Shown: positions 22,549 to 33,164, counted from the first letter of the stretch. The stretch is DNA of 42,090 bases from a bacterium (GCA_030650415.1 JAUSEG010000003.1:1-42090); one strand, 5' to 3'. Program-made: numbers and translations. The notes: generated from the sequence alone by a model not told the origin.

Positions 22549-24102
22549 ATGAAAAATTATTTTAAGCCAAAGGCTTGGTTAATTATGATTTTAATGCTGA
22601 TTATTGCCATTGGCTTTAGTTCGGCGGTTGTTTATTTTGAATTCGGCTTAGAAAAAAATATAAAAATTACCAGAGCCAGCGCCGCCGATAACGTTACCGG
22701 CTGGGCTTGGAACGCCAATACCGGCTGGATCAGTTTTAACTGTGATCATACAACTGATGGCACTTCGCCTCCGATCAACACCTGCGGCACCAGCGAATAC
22801 GGTGTAAAAATAGATTTAGTTACGGGAGATTTTAGCGGTTATGCCTGGAGCTCCAGTGTGGGCTGGATAAGCTTTAATCGAAGCGACACCGGCGATCCAC
22901 CAGACCAGCCTTATAAAAACGGTGTTGAAATAGCTAATAATAACAGCGCCGGTGTAGTCGATGGCTGGGCAAGAATTTTATCTTTTAAGCCTTCTTCGGG
23001 AGTCGATGATAATAACGGTTGGGTTAAGCTTAGAAAGTTTCCTGCCGATGGCGGGTCGGATTATGGCGTAACCATAAATCCGGCGACCAGTGAATTCAGT
23101 GGTTGGGCCTGGAATGCTAATGATGGCGGAGCCGGCGGTATCGGCTGGATAAGTTTTAATTCAACTGATTGTGATAAAAACGGCAACAGTTTTGTAGATT
23201 CAAATATTATCACTAACGGGTGCAATGGAAATGATGATAGTTCCACACCAGTAATAAATTATAAAGTGATCGGCAATATCAACAGTCCGCCAACGGCCAT
23301 TAATCTGACCGCGCCTAATTGGAGTTATAATGACGCCAGAACGAATGCTCTATATGCTAATTTAAAATTTAGTTTTGTTGATACTGATGCCGGTTCATTC
23401 GCCAATAAATATCAGATTATAGTAACGAGGGCAGAGGACAATTTCGTAGTATTAAATACAGGCGAATGTACTGGGGCCGGCGTACCTTCGGCTGATTGTA
23501 AAATTGATAATAGTATTTGCATGAAAAATGGCGTAATCGGCTGCATTGATTCAACTAAGTGCGTTTGCCAATTCCCATTGCAGGCCGAATTAAATTATGG
23601 CGCCGGCTATAAATGGTCGGTTCAGGTTTGGGATAATCATGGCGCGGCTTCGGTGCCGGCACAATATGACTGTTCTATCCCTACGAACTGCAATGGCACG
23701 GGCAAGGATACGGATAATAATGACGGCGTGGTCGCGACCTTTACTACCTATAAACATAAATTTCCTTTGCCAAACGCTACCTGGTTTCCTTTGAATCCAA
23801 GCCGAGGAGAAGAAGTTGAATTTACAGATGATAGCAGGAGATATTTTTCTGCTCCCAAAGATCCGACTAATCCGGAACTATGCACCGCCGCTACTTGCGA
23901 CTGGTCTTGGAAGATTAATGGAATAGAGGTCGCCAACGTTCAAAATCCGACAATAATTTTTGATAGCACTGGCGTAGTCAATGTAAAATTAACAGTAACT
24001 GACGAAACCGATACCGGCAATACTCCTTATTACAACGAAAAAACTCTGGATGTTGATGTGAATGCCAACTTGCCAGGGTGGAAAGAGGTTAAGCCGGAGT
24101 GA
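22549..24102 (+). CDS. Secreted or anchored surface protein with GWAW/GWISFN repeats and a PKD-like domain
   Basis: About 517 residues. An N-terminal hydrophobic segment (AWLIMILMLIIAIGFSSAVVYF) acts as signal or anchor. At least four repeats follow, of the type GWAWNANTGWISFN, GYAWSSSVGWISF and GWAWNANDGG...GWISFN, a motif often seen in Parcubacteria surface proteins. The C-terminal part is Ig/PKD-like (VEFTDDS...DWSWKINGIEVANVQNP...VKLTVTDETDT). Six or more Cys lie in the middle. I use ATG 22549; an upstream frame from 22483 is only translated repeat DNA. Its place between pilD and minor prepilins suggests a cell-surface or pilus-tip adhesin. Confidence 0.8.
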   Translation: MKNYFKPKAWLIMILMLIIAIGFSSAVVYFEFGLEKNIKITRASAADNVTGWAWNANTGWISFNCDHTTDGTSPPINTCGTSEYGVKIDLVTGDFSGYAWSSSVGWISFNRSDTGDPPDQPYKNGVEIANNNSAGVVDGWARILSFKPSSGVDDNNGWVKLRKFPADGGSDYGVTINPATSEFSGWAWNANDGGAGGIGWISFNSTDCDKNGNSFVDSNIITNGCNGNDDSSTPVINYKVIGNINSPPTAINLTAPNWSYNDARTNALYANLKFSFVDTDAGSFANKYQIIVTRAEDNFVVLNTGECTGAGVPSADCKIDNSICMKNGVIGCIDSTKCVCQFPLQAELNYGAGYKWSVQVWDNHGAASVPAQYDCSIPTNCNGTGKDTDNNDGVVATFTTYKHKFPLPNATWFPLNPSRGEEVEFTDDSRRYFSAPKDPTNPELCTAATCDWSWKINGIEVANVQNPTIIFDSTGVVNVKLTVTDETDTGNTPYYNEKTLDVDVNANLPGWKEVKPE

Positions 24103-24150
24103 TAAAATATCATTATTAAAATATTTATTGCAAACGATTACTCCCACCAT

Positions 24151-24275
24151 TGTCATTCCCGAAGCCGAAGGCTGTCGGGAATCCAGGGGTAAAAGGTATA
24201 ATTGTTATTTAATATTCCCACCATTTTAATAGTTCTGGCGTTCCCTCCTGGATTCCCGCCTGCGCGGGAATGACA
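24151..24275. repeat. Composite palindromic repeat (family A, inner part only)
   Basis: TGTCATTCCCGAAGCCGAAGG...GGGAATCCAGGGG and CCTGGATTCCCGCC...GCGGGAATGACA flank an AT-rich spacer in the 247-base gap before the minor prepilin genes. Nothing else is seen in that gap. Confidence 0.85.
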
Positions 24276-24349
24276 AAAATAAAATTGCGTTCCCCGCAAT
24301 ATTATGAAAAATTTATAGCGTGGCTCTACCGCGCTAATTTGAAATTAAC

Positions 24350-24952
24350 ATGTTAGATAAGAATAAAAATAAAATTTTAAGCAATAGCGCCGGCTTTACC
24401 CCGTTAAATCCGGCCAGGCCGGTGTGGCTAAGCCGCAATTTAACGGGGTTTACCCTGATTGAGCTGTTGGCTAGCGTTTTTATTATTGGCCTGGTCAGCA
24501 GCGTCTTTATGGTTAATTATCATAATACCAATAAGCGCTCGGAGCTTAAGATGGCGGCGCAGAAATTAGCCTCGGATATAAGGTTGGCGCAAAATTACAG
24601 CTTAGGCTCAAAAACTTATGATGGCATTACCACGCCTTCGGGCGGCTGGGGCGTGCATTTTGTTTCCGGCGCGTCTAATTATATAATTTTTGCTGATAAA
24701 GACGGTGATTATATATATAATAACGACATTAATAAAGACGTGGCTAAAGAAATAAAAAATTTACCGGCCGGAGTAACTATCAGTTCTTTGAGTCCGGCTA
24801 GTCCGCTTAATATTGTTTTCTTTCCGCCCGACCCAACGACTTATGTTAATGGTTCTGCTGCCGACAGCGCGCAAGTTGTTTTAAGGGAAAATATAAATAA
24901 TTCAACGGCCGCGGTGACCGTGAATCCTTTCGGGCTAATAGACGTGAATTAA
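24350..24952 (+). CDS. Minor prepilin (GspH/FimT-like) with a repeat-duplicated cleavage site
   Basis: A 200-residue prepilin with two potential cleavage sites. G15-F16-T17 is followed by P18-L-N, without Glu5. G33-F34 is followed by TLIELLASVFIIGLVSSVF with Glu5 and a proper helix, so the second site must be the working one. The DNA between (24395-24448, 54 bases, 18 codons) is a family D palindrome flanked by direct repeats TTTACC. Removing it restores a normal AGFTLIELL prepilin with a 15-residue leader. The mature domain has GspH/FimT features (KMAAQKLASDIRLAQNYSL). First of four minor prepilin genes in a row. Confidence 0.85.
   Translation: MLDKNKNKILSNSAGFTPLNPARPVWLSRNLTGFTLIELLASVFIIGLVSSVFMVNYHNTNKRSELKMAAQKLASDIRLAQNYSLGSKTYDGITTPSGGWGVHFVSGASNYIIFADKDGDYIYNNDINKDVAKEIKNLPAGVTISSLSPASPLNIVFFPPDPTTYVNGSAADSAQVVLRENINNSTAAVTVNPFGLIDVN
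24399..24448. repeat. CCCCGTTAAAT palindromic repeat inside a prepilin gene (family D)
   Basis: CCCCGTTAAAT and ATTTAACGGGG bound an inner GGCCAGGCCGG and GGCTAAGCC. Direct repeats TTTACC lie on both sides (24395-24400 and 24449-24454), like a target-site duplication. Confidence 0.75.
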
Positions 24953-24957
24953 AACCA

Positions 24958-25683
24958 ATGAAATCGAAATTTTATAACAACCGAGGCATCAGTATCGTTG
25001 AAGTAATCGTGGCGACTATGATAATTACCATGGGTATGATTGGCGTTTCATCCCTGGTAATTCAAAACATCCAGGTGCAATATATTAATAAAAATGTTTT
25101 GATTGCCTCCGGGTTGGCGCAAGAAGGTTTGGAATTAGTCAGAAATACCAGAGATTTAAATTGGCTGACGCCTAGTAATGGCTGGGATCAGGATATAAGC
25201 GCTAGTTCATATGTTATAGATTACGGCGGTCGAAGCAGTATAGACATTATAGCCGCCGGTAGCGCTTGCGGTAACGGGTTTTGCGATCCGCTGCTTGGAG
25301 AAAGGATTGAATCCTGCGACGATTGCCATTGCGGAGACGGCGTTTGCGATCAGGGCGGCGAAAATATCGAAAATTGCCCCGTTGACTGCTCGGCTACCTG
25401 TAAAAATGGCGTTTGCGATTCTGGCGAAACCAGTTCTACCTGTCCCTCTGACTGCCCGCCGCCGGCGGATTTTTTTAATGAAATCGAATCTAGGCTATAT
25501 ATTAATGGCGGCGGTTTTTATACTCACACAACTGGTGGAAATTTGCCCACTAACTTTTATCGCTTGATTACCGTGGACAATAGCCAGGCTGAATATTTGG
25601 ATGTTAAATGCGCTATCCGCTGGAAAGATGGTAATAATAATCATGATTACACGGCGGAAACTTATTTATATGATTGGCGGTAA
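24958..25683 (+). CDS. PilV-like minor prepilin with a Cys-rich repeat insert
   Basis: A 241-residue prepilin. Leader MKSKFYNNRG, then ISIVEVIVATMIITMGMIGVS (Ile1, Glu5), followed by ASGLAQEGLELVRNTRDLNW as in PilV. Residues about 101-170 form three Cys-rich units of the type CGxGxCDxxxGExxxxCxxDC (for example CGDGVCDQGGENIENCPVDC). Such units occur in secreted bacterial proteins and may bind metal or be disulfide-knotted. A pilin-like beta region follows. It starts six bases after the previous prepilin gene. A tip adhesin or metal-stabilised minor pilin is a reasonable inference. Confidence 0.85.
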   Translation: MKSKFYNNRGISIVEVIVATMIITMGMIGVSSLVIQNIQVQYINKNVLIASGLAQEGLELVRNTRDLNWLTPSNGWDQDISASSYVIDYGGRSSIDIIAAGSACGNGFCDPLLGERIESCDDCHCGDGVCDQGGENIENCPVDCSATCKNGVCDSGETSSTCPSDCPPPADFFNEIESRLYINGGGFYTHTTGGNLPTNFYRLITVDNSQAEYLDVKCAIRWKDGNNNHDYTAETYLYDWR

Positions 25684-25705
25684 AAAGAATAATGAATCAT
25701 GAATT

Positions 25706-26258
25706 ATGAATTATGAAAAAGTAATAAAAAAACTAAGGACTGAAAAAGGCACAAGTTTATTAGAGTTATTGGTGGCGATAACCTTATTTACTTTTATGAT
25801 TTTGGTTGCGACCCAAATATTTAAAATGGTTATCGACGGTCAAAGGAATGCTATCAGCGCGCAGAATGTGCAGGAAAACATGCGCTATGCTTTAGAGAAG
25901 ATGAGCAAAGAAATCAGAATGGCGCAAAAAAGCGATACTGACTGTTTGCCCGGAGCAACCAATAAAGTTTTTAATGTAACTACCGATGGCATTAATGATA
26001 CAATATATTTTAAGAATAAAGACGGCGCTTGTGTTTCCTATTATTTGTTAGATAGCCGTTTAGGCGTAACGGCCGGCGGCGTTCCTGATTTCGCGACTCC
26101 GGCGAAAATTAAAGTCAGCAATTTAAGATTTAACGCGGTTGACGATGGTATCGGCGATGTTCAGCCTTACGTTACTATGTCGATGGACGTTGAGGCAATC
26201 GGTCTAGCCATACATAAGCAAAAGATGAAGCTGCAAATTACCGTTTCATCAAGATATT

Positions 26259-26266
<8 letters not shown>
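25706..26266 (+). CDS. PilW-like minor prepilin
   Basis: A 186-residue prepilin: leader MNYEKVIKKLRTEKG, then TSLLELLVAITLFTFMILVATQIFKMV with Glu5. The mature start is Thr rather than Phe, which is tolerated in minor pilins. ENMRYALEKMSKEIRMAQ is typical of the PilW/GspJ type. The 3' end overlaps the next gene by eight bases, indicating one operon. Confidence 0.87.
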
Positions 26267-28771
<2,505 letters not shown>

Positions 28772-28798
28772 TTAGTGATAGAATTTATATGGTTGTTT

Positions 28799-28985
28799 GG
28801 CGGTCGGCTGAGATTAGTGATTTTTTCGTTGCGGAACTCGCCCACATCATTTTTTATTATTCATTTTTAAAAAATTTATATTAAAGTTAAAATATAAAAT
28901 TTATCAAAACTTGGGACATAGAGAAAAAAGTGATGGGGGCTCGAACAGTCCTCGCTTCAAAAATTACTAATCTCAGCCGACCGCC
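28799..28985. repeat. 187-bp element with 27-bp terminal inverted repeats and an extended imperfect hairpin
   Basis: The ends 28799-28825 and 28959-28985 are inverted with one mismatch (they contain GGCGGTCGGCTGAGATTAGT). Pairing continues imperfectly inwards (GCGGAACTCGCCCACATCA with TGATGGGGGCTCGAACAGTCC) around an AT-rich centre. It fills the gap between ligA and the next gene. It could be a MITE or a structured RNA; no other copy is in the window. Confidence 0.7.
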
Positions 28986-29010
28986 TTAAGTGAGTATCAT
29001 AAATAATTTT

Positions 29011-29526
29011 ATGTCAAAAAAGCAGCAAATTGCATTATTGGTTTTAACCGCCGTTTTAATTTTGGGCGGCGTCTCTTATGGCTTATATTATTTTTGGCAA
29101 AATACCGGCGGTTGTATTTTGGATGCTAAATTATGTTCGGACGGTTCATCTGTCAGCCGTGTTGGTCGGAATTGCGAGTTTGCGAAGTGTCCTTTTGGGA
29201 CTTCGAAGCCTGCCGGAGATATAAACCAAAAAGTTTGTACCATGGAAGCTAAATTATGTCCTGACGGTTCTGCCGTTGGCCGTTCCGGCGCCAATTGCGA
29301 ATTTGCGGAATGTCCGAAAGCAGTTGAGGATCAAAAAGCTTGCCGAACTGCTGAAGATTGCGTTTGTGGCACAAAAATTAATACGAATGAATGTTTTTTC
29401 GGTAATAGAAAATATGTTAACGTTGAAAAACAGTGTCCGGATTATTGTACTGGAATTACTGGCCGACTAATGATTGGTTGTGTTGACGGCTTATGCCAAC
29501 AGATAGATAATAAAGCCGTCTATTAG
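29011..29526 (+). CDS. Membrane-anchored Cys-rich protein with two CPDGS/NCEFA repeats
   Basis: A 171-residue protein: short basic start, one hydrophobic helix (IALLVLTAVLILGGVSYGLYYFW), then two similar 30-residue units with the pattern C-x-A-K-L-C-x-D-G-S-x-V-x-R-x-G-x-NCEFA-x-CP, then a third Cys-rich region (CRTAEDCVCG...CFFGN...CPDYC). Probably disulfide-bonded outside the cell; the DsbA-like protein nearby could form the bonds. I use ATG 29011; an upstream GTG at 28990 would add seven residues. Function unknown. Confidence 0.78.
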   Translation: MSKKQQIALLVLTAVLILGGVSYGLYYFWQNTGGCILDAKLCSDGSSVSRVGRNCEFAKCPFGTSKPAGDINQKVCTMEAKLCPDGSAVGRSGANCEFAECPKAVEDQKACRTAEDCVCGTKINTNECFFGNRKYVNVEKQCPDYCTGITGRLMIGCVDGLCQQIDNKAVY

Positions 29527-29547
29527 CAGACAAATAAAGAATAAATT

Positions 29548-29841
29548 ATGCTATTATCAAAACAAGAAATACAACATATTGCCAAACTGGCGCGGTTGGA
29601 TTTAACCGAAACCGAGTTAGAAAAATACGGCGGACAGCTGTCCAATGTTTTAAATTATATCGACCAGCTTAAAGAAGTTGATGTTAGCGGCGTGGAACCG
29701 ACGGCGCAAGTTACGGGCCTGACCAACGTTTTACGCGAAGATAAGGCGGAAGATTGGGATAAAAAAGAAATTGAACAAGCCTTAGCCGATGCCCCGGAAA
29801 AAGAAGATAGATTTATTAAAGTGAAGAGGGTGATAGAATAA
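29548..29841 (+). CDS. gatC: Aspartyl/glutamyl-tRNA(Asn/Gln) amidotransferase subunit C
   Basis: A 97-residue subunit that stabilises GatA-GatB in the amidotransferase converting Glu-tRNA(Gln) or Asp-tRNA(Asn) to the cognate amide. The family pattern is clear: IAKLARLDLTETELEKYGGQLSNVLNYIDQLKEVDVSGVEPTAQ, then LREDK and the C-terminal FIKVKRVIE. gatA follows after a 200-base repeat; gatB is not in the window. Confidence 0.95.
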   Translation: MLLSKQEIQHIAKLARLDLTETELEKYGGQLSNVLNYIDQLKEVDVSGVEPTAQVTGLTNVLREDKAEDWDKKEIEQALADAPEKEDRFIKVKRVIE

Positions 29842-29849
29842 AAAAATAT

Positions 29850-30032
29850 TGTCATTCCCGAAGCCGCAGGCTATCGGTCATCGCTACGCGAGATCTGGCG
29901 TAGCCATGAGAATCCAGGGGTTAAACATACTATTATTATTTATAGTATATATTTTTAGATATATATTCATTTGGCTATTTTTTATTATTTTTGCTTTTTC
30001 CTCCTGGATTCCCGCTTTCGCGGGAATGACAA
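29850..30032. repeat. Composite palindromic repeat between gatC and gatA, with a second palindrome nested in it (family A)
   Basis: TGTCATTCCCGAAGCCGCAGGCTATCGG ... GAATCCAGG and TCCTGGATTCCCGCTTTCGCGGGAATGACAA. The left arm is split after CTATCGG by a 32-base palindrome, TCATCGCTACGC...GCGTAGCCATGA. An open frame reads through all of this into gatA but is repeat translation. Confidence 0.8.
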
Positions 30033-30043
30033 ATAGAAAAATT

Positions 30044-31531
30044 ATGCGATTAAATCAACTTACCATAAAACAAGCCAGCGAACTTCTGAAAAATAAAGAA
30101 ATCACCTCTTTGGAATTAACCAAGGCCTGCTTAGCGCGGATTAAAGATACCGACGGGAAAATTAAGGCCTGTTTAACCGTTTGCGAAAAAGAAGCTTTAA
30201 AAGAAGCGAAACAAGCTGATGAACGGCGGTCTCAAGGTGAAACTGAAAATTTATTAGGCATTCCATACTTGGCTAAGGATAATATTTTAACGCGAGGCGT
30301 CCGAACTACGGCCGCATCTAAAATTTTGGAAAACTATATCGCGCCTTATGACGCGACGATAATAAAAAAATTGCGAGAAGCCGGCGCCGTGCTCTTGGGC
30401 AAAACCAATCTGGATGAATTCGCTCATGGCGCGTCTACGGAAAATTCCGCCTTTGGCCCGACCCATAATCCTTGGGATTTAACGCGTGTACCGGGCGGTT
30501 CTTCGGGCGGTTCGGCCGCGGCTGTGGCTGCTGATATGTGTATTTTTGCTCTCGGCACGGATACAGGTGGTTCGATTAGATATCCGGCGGCTTTTTGCGG
30601 GGTTATTGGACTTAAATCGACTTATGGCCGAAGTTCTCGTTTTGGGCTGATTTCTATGACCAGTTCAACCGATGTGCCCGGGTCTTTAACTAAAACCGTG
30701 GAAGATGCTAGTTTAGTACTGTCGGTAATCACCGGAGTGGATAAGTATGACGCGACAACGGTAAACGCGAAAACCCCCCTTACCCCCCTTTTGAAGGGGG
30801 GCTTAGATAAAATAACCATCGGTTTGCCAAAAGAATATTTTGTTGACGGTACGGACCAGGGCGTGACCGAAGCGATCGATAAAGCAATTGAAGATTTTAA
30901 AAAGTTAGGCGCGAAGTTTAAACAAGTGAGTTTGCCGCACACCAAGTATGTCGTGCCGGTTTATTATATTATTACGCCGTCGGAGATTAGTTCAAATTTA
31001 GGCAGATTTGACGGCATAAAATATGGTTTAAGCGTAATGAAAAATCCCCCCCAGCCCCCCTTTGTCAAGGGGGAAGAAAAAGCGGATTTAATGAGCATTT
31101 ATACTAAGAGTCGAGGCCAGGGCTTTGGCCCGGAAGTCAAGCGCCGCATTATGCTCGGTACCTATGCTTTATCCGCCGGTTATTATGATGCCTATTATTT
31201 ACAGGCGCAGAAAGTCAGAACAAAAATAAAACAAGAAATGGATAAAGTTTTAGAAGAGGTTGATTGCTTATTAACGCCGACCGCTCCGCACGCGGCCTTT
31301 AAGATCGGCGAGCAAGTTCAGGATCCGTTGAAGATGTATCTGGAAGATATTTTTGTGGCCGGCGCGTCGCTAGCCGGCTTGCCGGCGATTTCTATTCCCT
31401 GCGGCTTTGATAATGGCCTGCCGGTCGGTTTGCAATTAATCGGTAAAAGATTTGACGAAGCGACGATTTTGAAAATGGCGCAGGGCTATGAGTTGGCGAC
31501 CGAGTGGCATTTAAAGAAAGCGGGAATATAA
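30044..31531 (+). CDS. gatA: Aspartyl/glutamyl-tRNA(Asn/Gln) amidotransferase subunit A
   Basis: The amidase subunit that frees ammonia from Gln for tRNA transamidation. The amidase signature GGSSGGSAAAVAADM and catalytic triad are visible: Lys in LAKDN (about 74), Ser in GGSSGG, and Ser in TDTGGSIRYPA. I start at ATG 30044 (495 residues); the longer open frame from 29849 is translated repeat. Two insertions interrupt the fold: residues about 242-254 (KTPLTPLLKGGL) and 332-345 (KNPPQPPFVKGEE). Both come from the C-run/G-run palindrome also found in ligA, in the same frame. Both sit where loops are tolerated. Confidence 0.96.
   Translation: MRLNQLTIKQASELLKNKEITSLELTKACLARIKDTDGKIKACLTVCEKEALKEAKQADERRSQGETENLLGIPYLAKDNILTRGVRTTAASKILENYIAPYDATIIKKLREAGAVLLGKTNLDEFAHGASTENSAFGPTHNPWDLTRVPGGSSGGSAAAVAADMCIFALGTDTGGSIRYPAAFCGVIGLKSTYGRSSRFGLISMTSSTDVPGSLTKTVEDASLVLSVITGVDKYDATTVNAKTPLTPLLKGGLDKITIGLPKEYFVDGTDQGVTEAIDKAIEDFKKLGAKFKQVSLPHTKYVVPVYYIITPSEISSNLGRFDGIKYGLSVMKNPPQPPFVKGEEKADLMSIYTKSRGQGFGPEVKRRIMLGTYALSAGYYDAYYLQAQKVRTKIKQEMDKVLEEVDCLLTPTAPHAAFKIGEQVQDPLKMYLEDIFVAGASLAGLPAISIPCGFDNGLPVGLQLIGKRFDEATILKMAQGYELATEWHLKKAGI
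30770..30803. repeat. Family E palindromic repeat in frame in gatA, first copy
   Basis: AAAACCCCCCTTACCCCCCT with TTTGAAGGGGGG, read as KTPLTPLLKGG. Confidence 0.8.
31040..31074. repeat. Family E palindromic repeat in frame in gatA, second copy
   Basis: AAAAATCCCCCCCAGCCCCC with CTTTGTCAAGGGGGA, read as KNPPQPPFVKGE, in the same orientation and frame as the copies in ligA and earlier in gatA. Confidence 0.8.
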
Positions 31532-31537
31532 CTTTAC

Positions 31538-31719
31538 TGTCATTGCGACCCCGGCCTTGAGCCGGGGGAAGCAATCTCTGGTGAGAAAGAAAAATATGGG
31601 GAAGAGAAAAACTAATTAAAATAAGTTTAATTTTATTTAAAAAGATTTATTATAAATTAATAAGTGCTTGCAACCTGAGATTGCTTCGTCGCCTGATTAC
31701 AGGCTTCTCGCAATGACAG
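31538..31719. repeat. Outer part of the composite repeat alone (family A)
   Basis: TGTCATTGCGACC...GGGGGAAGCAATCTC (31538-31576) and GAGATTGCTTCG...CTCGCAATGACA (31678-31719) are inverted arms around an AT-rich spacer, between gatA and the DsbA-like gene. Confidence 0.75.
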
Positions 31720-31730
31720 GCAATAAATTT

Positions 31731-32414
31731 ATGTCTAAACAAAATAAAACAGTTTTGATTATAGCGATTGCCATAATAGCGGTGGTCGGCTTGATTATGA
31801 TTAATGGTAAAAAATTGCCGTCGAATGATCAGAATAATAATGGCAATAAATATGAAGCCGGTAAATTGAGTCCGATTGATTCGACCGACCATATTTTCGG
31901 GAAATTAGGCGCGCCGATCCAGATGATAATTTATAGCGATTTTGAGTGTCCGTTTTGCGCCGATTTTTCAGAGACTATAAAACAAATAGAAAGAGATTTT
32001 GCCGATAAAGTGACAATTGCTTTTAGGCATTACACTTTACCCGGCCATGCGGAAGCGAAAAAAGCGGCCGAGGCTTCGGAATGCGCGGCTGAGCAGGGAA
32101 AATTTTGGGAAATGCATGATAAATTATTCGCTGATAATAAGGCTGGCCGTTTAAGCGAGGATCAGCATAGAATAGACGCGGCCGATTTAGGTTTAGATAC
32201 GGCCAGATTCAACCAATGCTTGGATAGCGGAAAATTTGCGGCCAAGGTGGCCGAAGTCATGGCCGGAGGCAAGAACGCCGGCGTTTCCGGCACGCCGACC
32301 AGTTTTATTAACGGTAATATTTATCCGGGTGCCTATCCGTTTGAAGATTTTACCACGCCTGACGGACAGCAGGAATCGGGTATGAAAAATATAATTAACA
32401 ATTTATTGAAATAG
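31731..32414 (+). CDS. Membrane-anchored DsbA-like thiol:disulfide oxidoreductase
   Basis: A 227-residue protein: N-terminal helix (TVLIIAIAIIAVVGLIMI), a short Asn/Gly linker, then a thioredoxin-fold DsbA/Thioredoxin_4 domain. The active site is FECPFCADF (CPFC), HYTLPGH follows, and the cis-Pro loop is GVSGTPTSFING. It should oxidise or isomerise disulfides in exported proteins, and there are several Cys-rich secreted proteins and pilins in this window. I start at ATG 31731; the open frame upstream to 31668 is repeat DNA. maf follows after nine bases. Confidence 0.92.
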   Translation: MSKQNKTVLIIAIAIIAVVGLIMINGKKLPSNDQNNNGNKYEAGKLSPIDSTDHIFGKLGAPIQMIIYSDFECPFCADFSETIKQIERDFADKVTIAFRHYTLPGHAEAKKAAEASECAAEQGKFWEMHDKLFADNKAGRLSEDQHRIDAADLGLDTARFNQCLDSGKFAAKVAEVMAGGKNAGVSGTPTSFINGNIYPGAYPFEDFTTPDGQQESGMKNIINNLLK

Positions 32415-32422
32415 CCTTAATT

Positions 32423-32998
32423 ATGCAAAAGAGAAAAATTGTTTTAGCTTCGGGATCGCCCAGGAGGAAAAAATTAATGGAACAAATCGGTTTGGAATTT
32501 GAGATTGTTGAGAGTAATTTTGACGAAGATAGCGTAAATTTAGCCGACCCAATTGAGTTGGCTAAATTTTTAGCTTTAAAAAAAGCCCAAGCCGTAGTTG
32601 CGCGTTACGACGACGCCATTATTATCGGCGCGGATTCAGTCGTAATTTTTAAAGGCCAAGTCTTAGGCAAGCCTAAAACCGCGGTCGACGCCAAAAGAGT
32701 TTTGCGCGAGCTGTCGGGCAAAAAGAATAGGGGCATCACCGGTTATTGCCTGATTGACACTAAGAATAAAACCGTGGTAAATAAGCATAGCGAGGCCGTA
32801 GTCAAATTTAGAACTTTAAGCGACGCGGAAATTGACGAGTATGTAGCGACCGGCGAACCCTTGGACATGGCCGGGTCTTATGGACTAATGGACAAAGGTG
32901 CGGTTTTAATGGAAAGCATCAGAGGAAACTTTTATTCCATTGTCGGCTTGCCGATTAATGAAGTGTATGTTGAATTAAAGAAAATGGGAGCAATCTAG
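32423..32998 (+). CDS. maf: Maf-family nucleoside triphosphate pyrophosphatase
   Basis: A 191-residue housecleaning enzyme that hydrolyses non-canonical or modified nucleoside triphosphates. The family opening LASGSPRRKKLMEQIG, the catalytic region ADSVVIFKGQVLGKP (metal-binding Asp), and YVATGEPLDMAGSYGLMDKG are present. It is close to the DsbA-like gene (8-base gap) and so probably co-transcribed. Confidence 0.94.
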   Translation: MQKRKIVLASGSPRRKKLMEQIGLEFEIVESNFDEDSVNLADPIELAKFLALKKAQAVVARYDDAIIIGADSVVIFKGQVLGKPKTAVDAKRVLRELSGKKNRGITGYCLIDTKNKTVVNKHSEAVVKFRTLSDAEIDEYVATGEPLDMAGSYGLMDKGAVLMESIRGNFYSIVGLPINEVYVELKKMGAI

Positions 32999-33017
32999 AA
33001 TTATGATTTTAAGAATT

Positions 33018-33045
33018 CTGGATTTCCGCCTGCGCGGGAATGACA
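33018..33045. repeat. Single palindromic unit (family A)
   Basis: CTGGATTTCCGCC...GCGGGAATGACA between maf and tRNA-Ser. Confidence 0.75.
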
Positions 33046-33053
33046 ATTAAAAT

Positions 33054-33140
33054 GGAGGGTTCGCATAGTGGTCGAGTGCGCATCCCTGGAAAGGATGTAT
33101 GTCCGAAAGGGCATCGAGAGTTCGAATCTCTCACCCTCCG
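33054..33140 (+). tRNA. tRNA-Ser(GGA)
   Basis: An 87-base class II tRNA: acceptor GGAGGGT/ACCCTCC, anticodon loop CTGGAAA (anticodon GGA), long variable arm (TGTCCGAAAGGGCA region), T-loop TTCGAAT, discriminator G and encoded CA. The DedA gene begins 24 bases later. Confidence 0.95.
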
Positions 33141-33164
33141 CACTTTAAAATAATCAAAATATCA

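Noticed and set aside
22693-23160. Possible DNA-level tandem repeat in the GWISFN gene
   Set aside because: Repetition is in the protein motif; the codons differ between units and spacing is irregular, so it is a protein repeat rather than recent DNA duplication.
29849-30043. 65-codon N-terminal extension of GatA with an apparent membrane helix
   Set aside because: It translates the palindromic repeat between gatC and gatA; the GatA family starts at the ATG at 30044.
33099-33164. N-terminal extension of DedA
   Set aside because: It begins inside tRNA-Ser and has no family counterpart.
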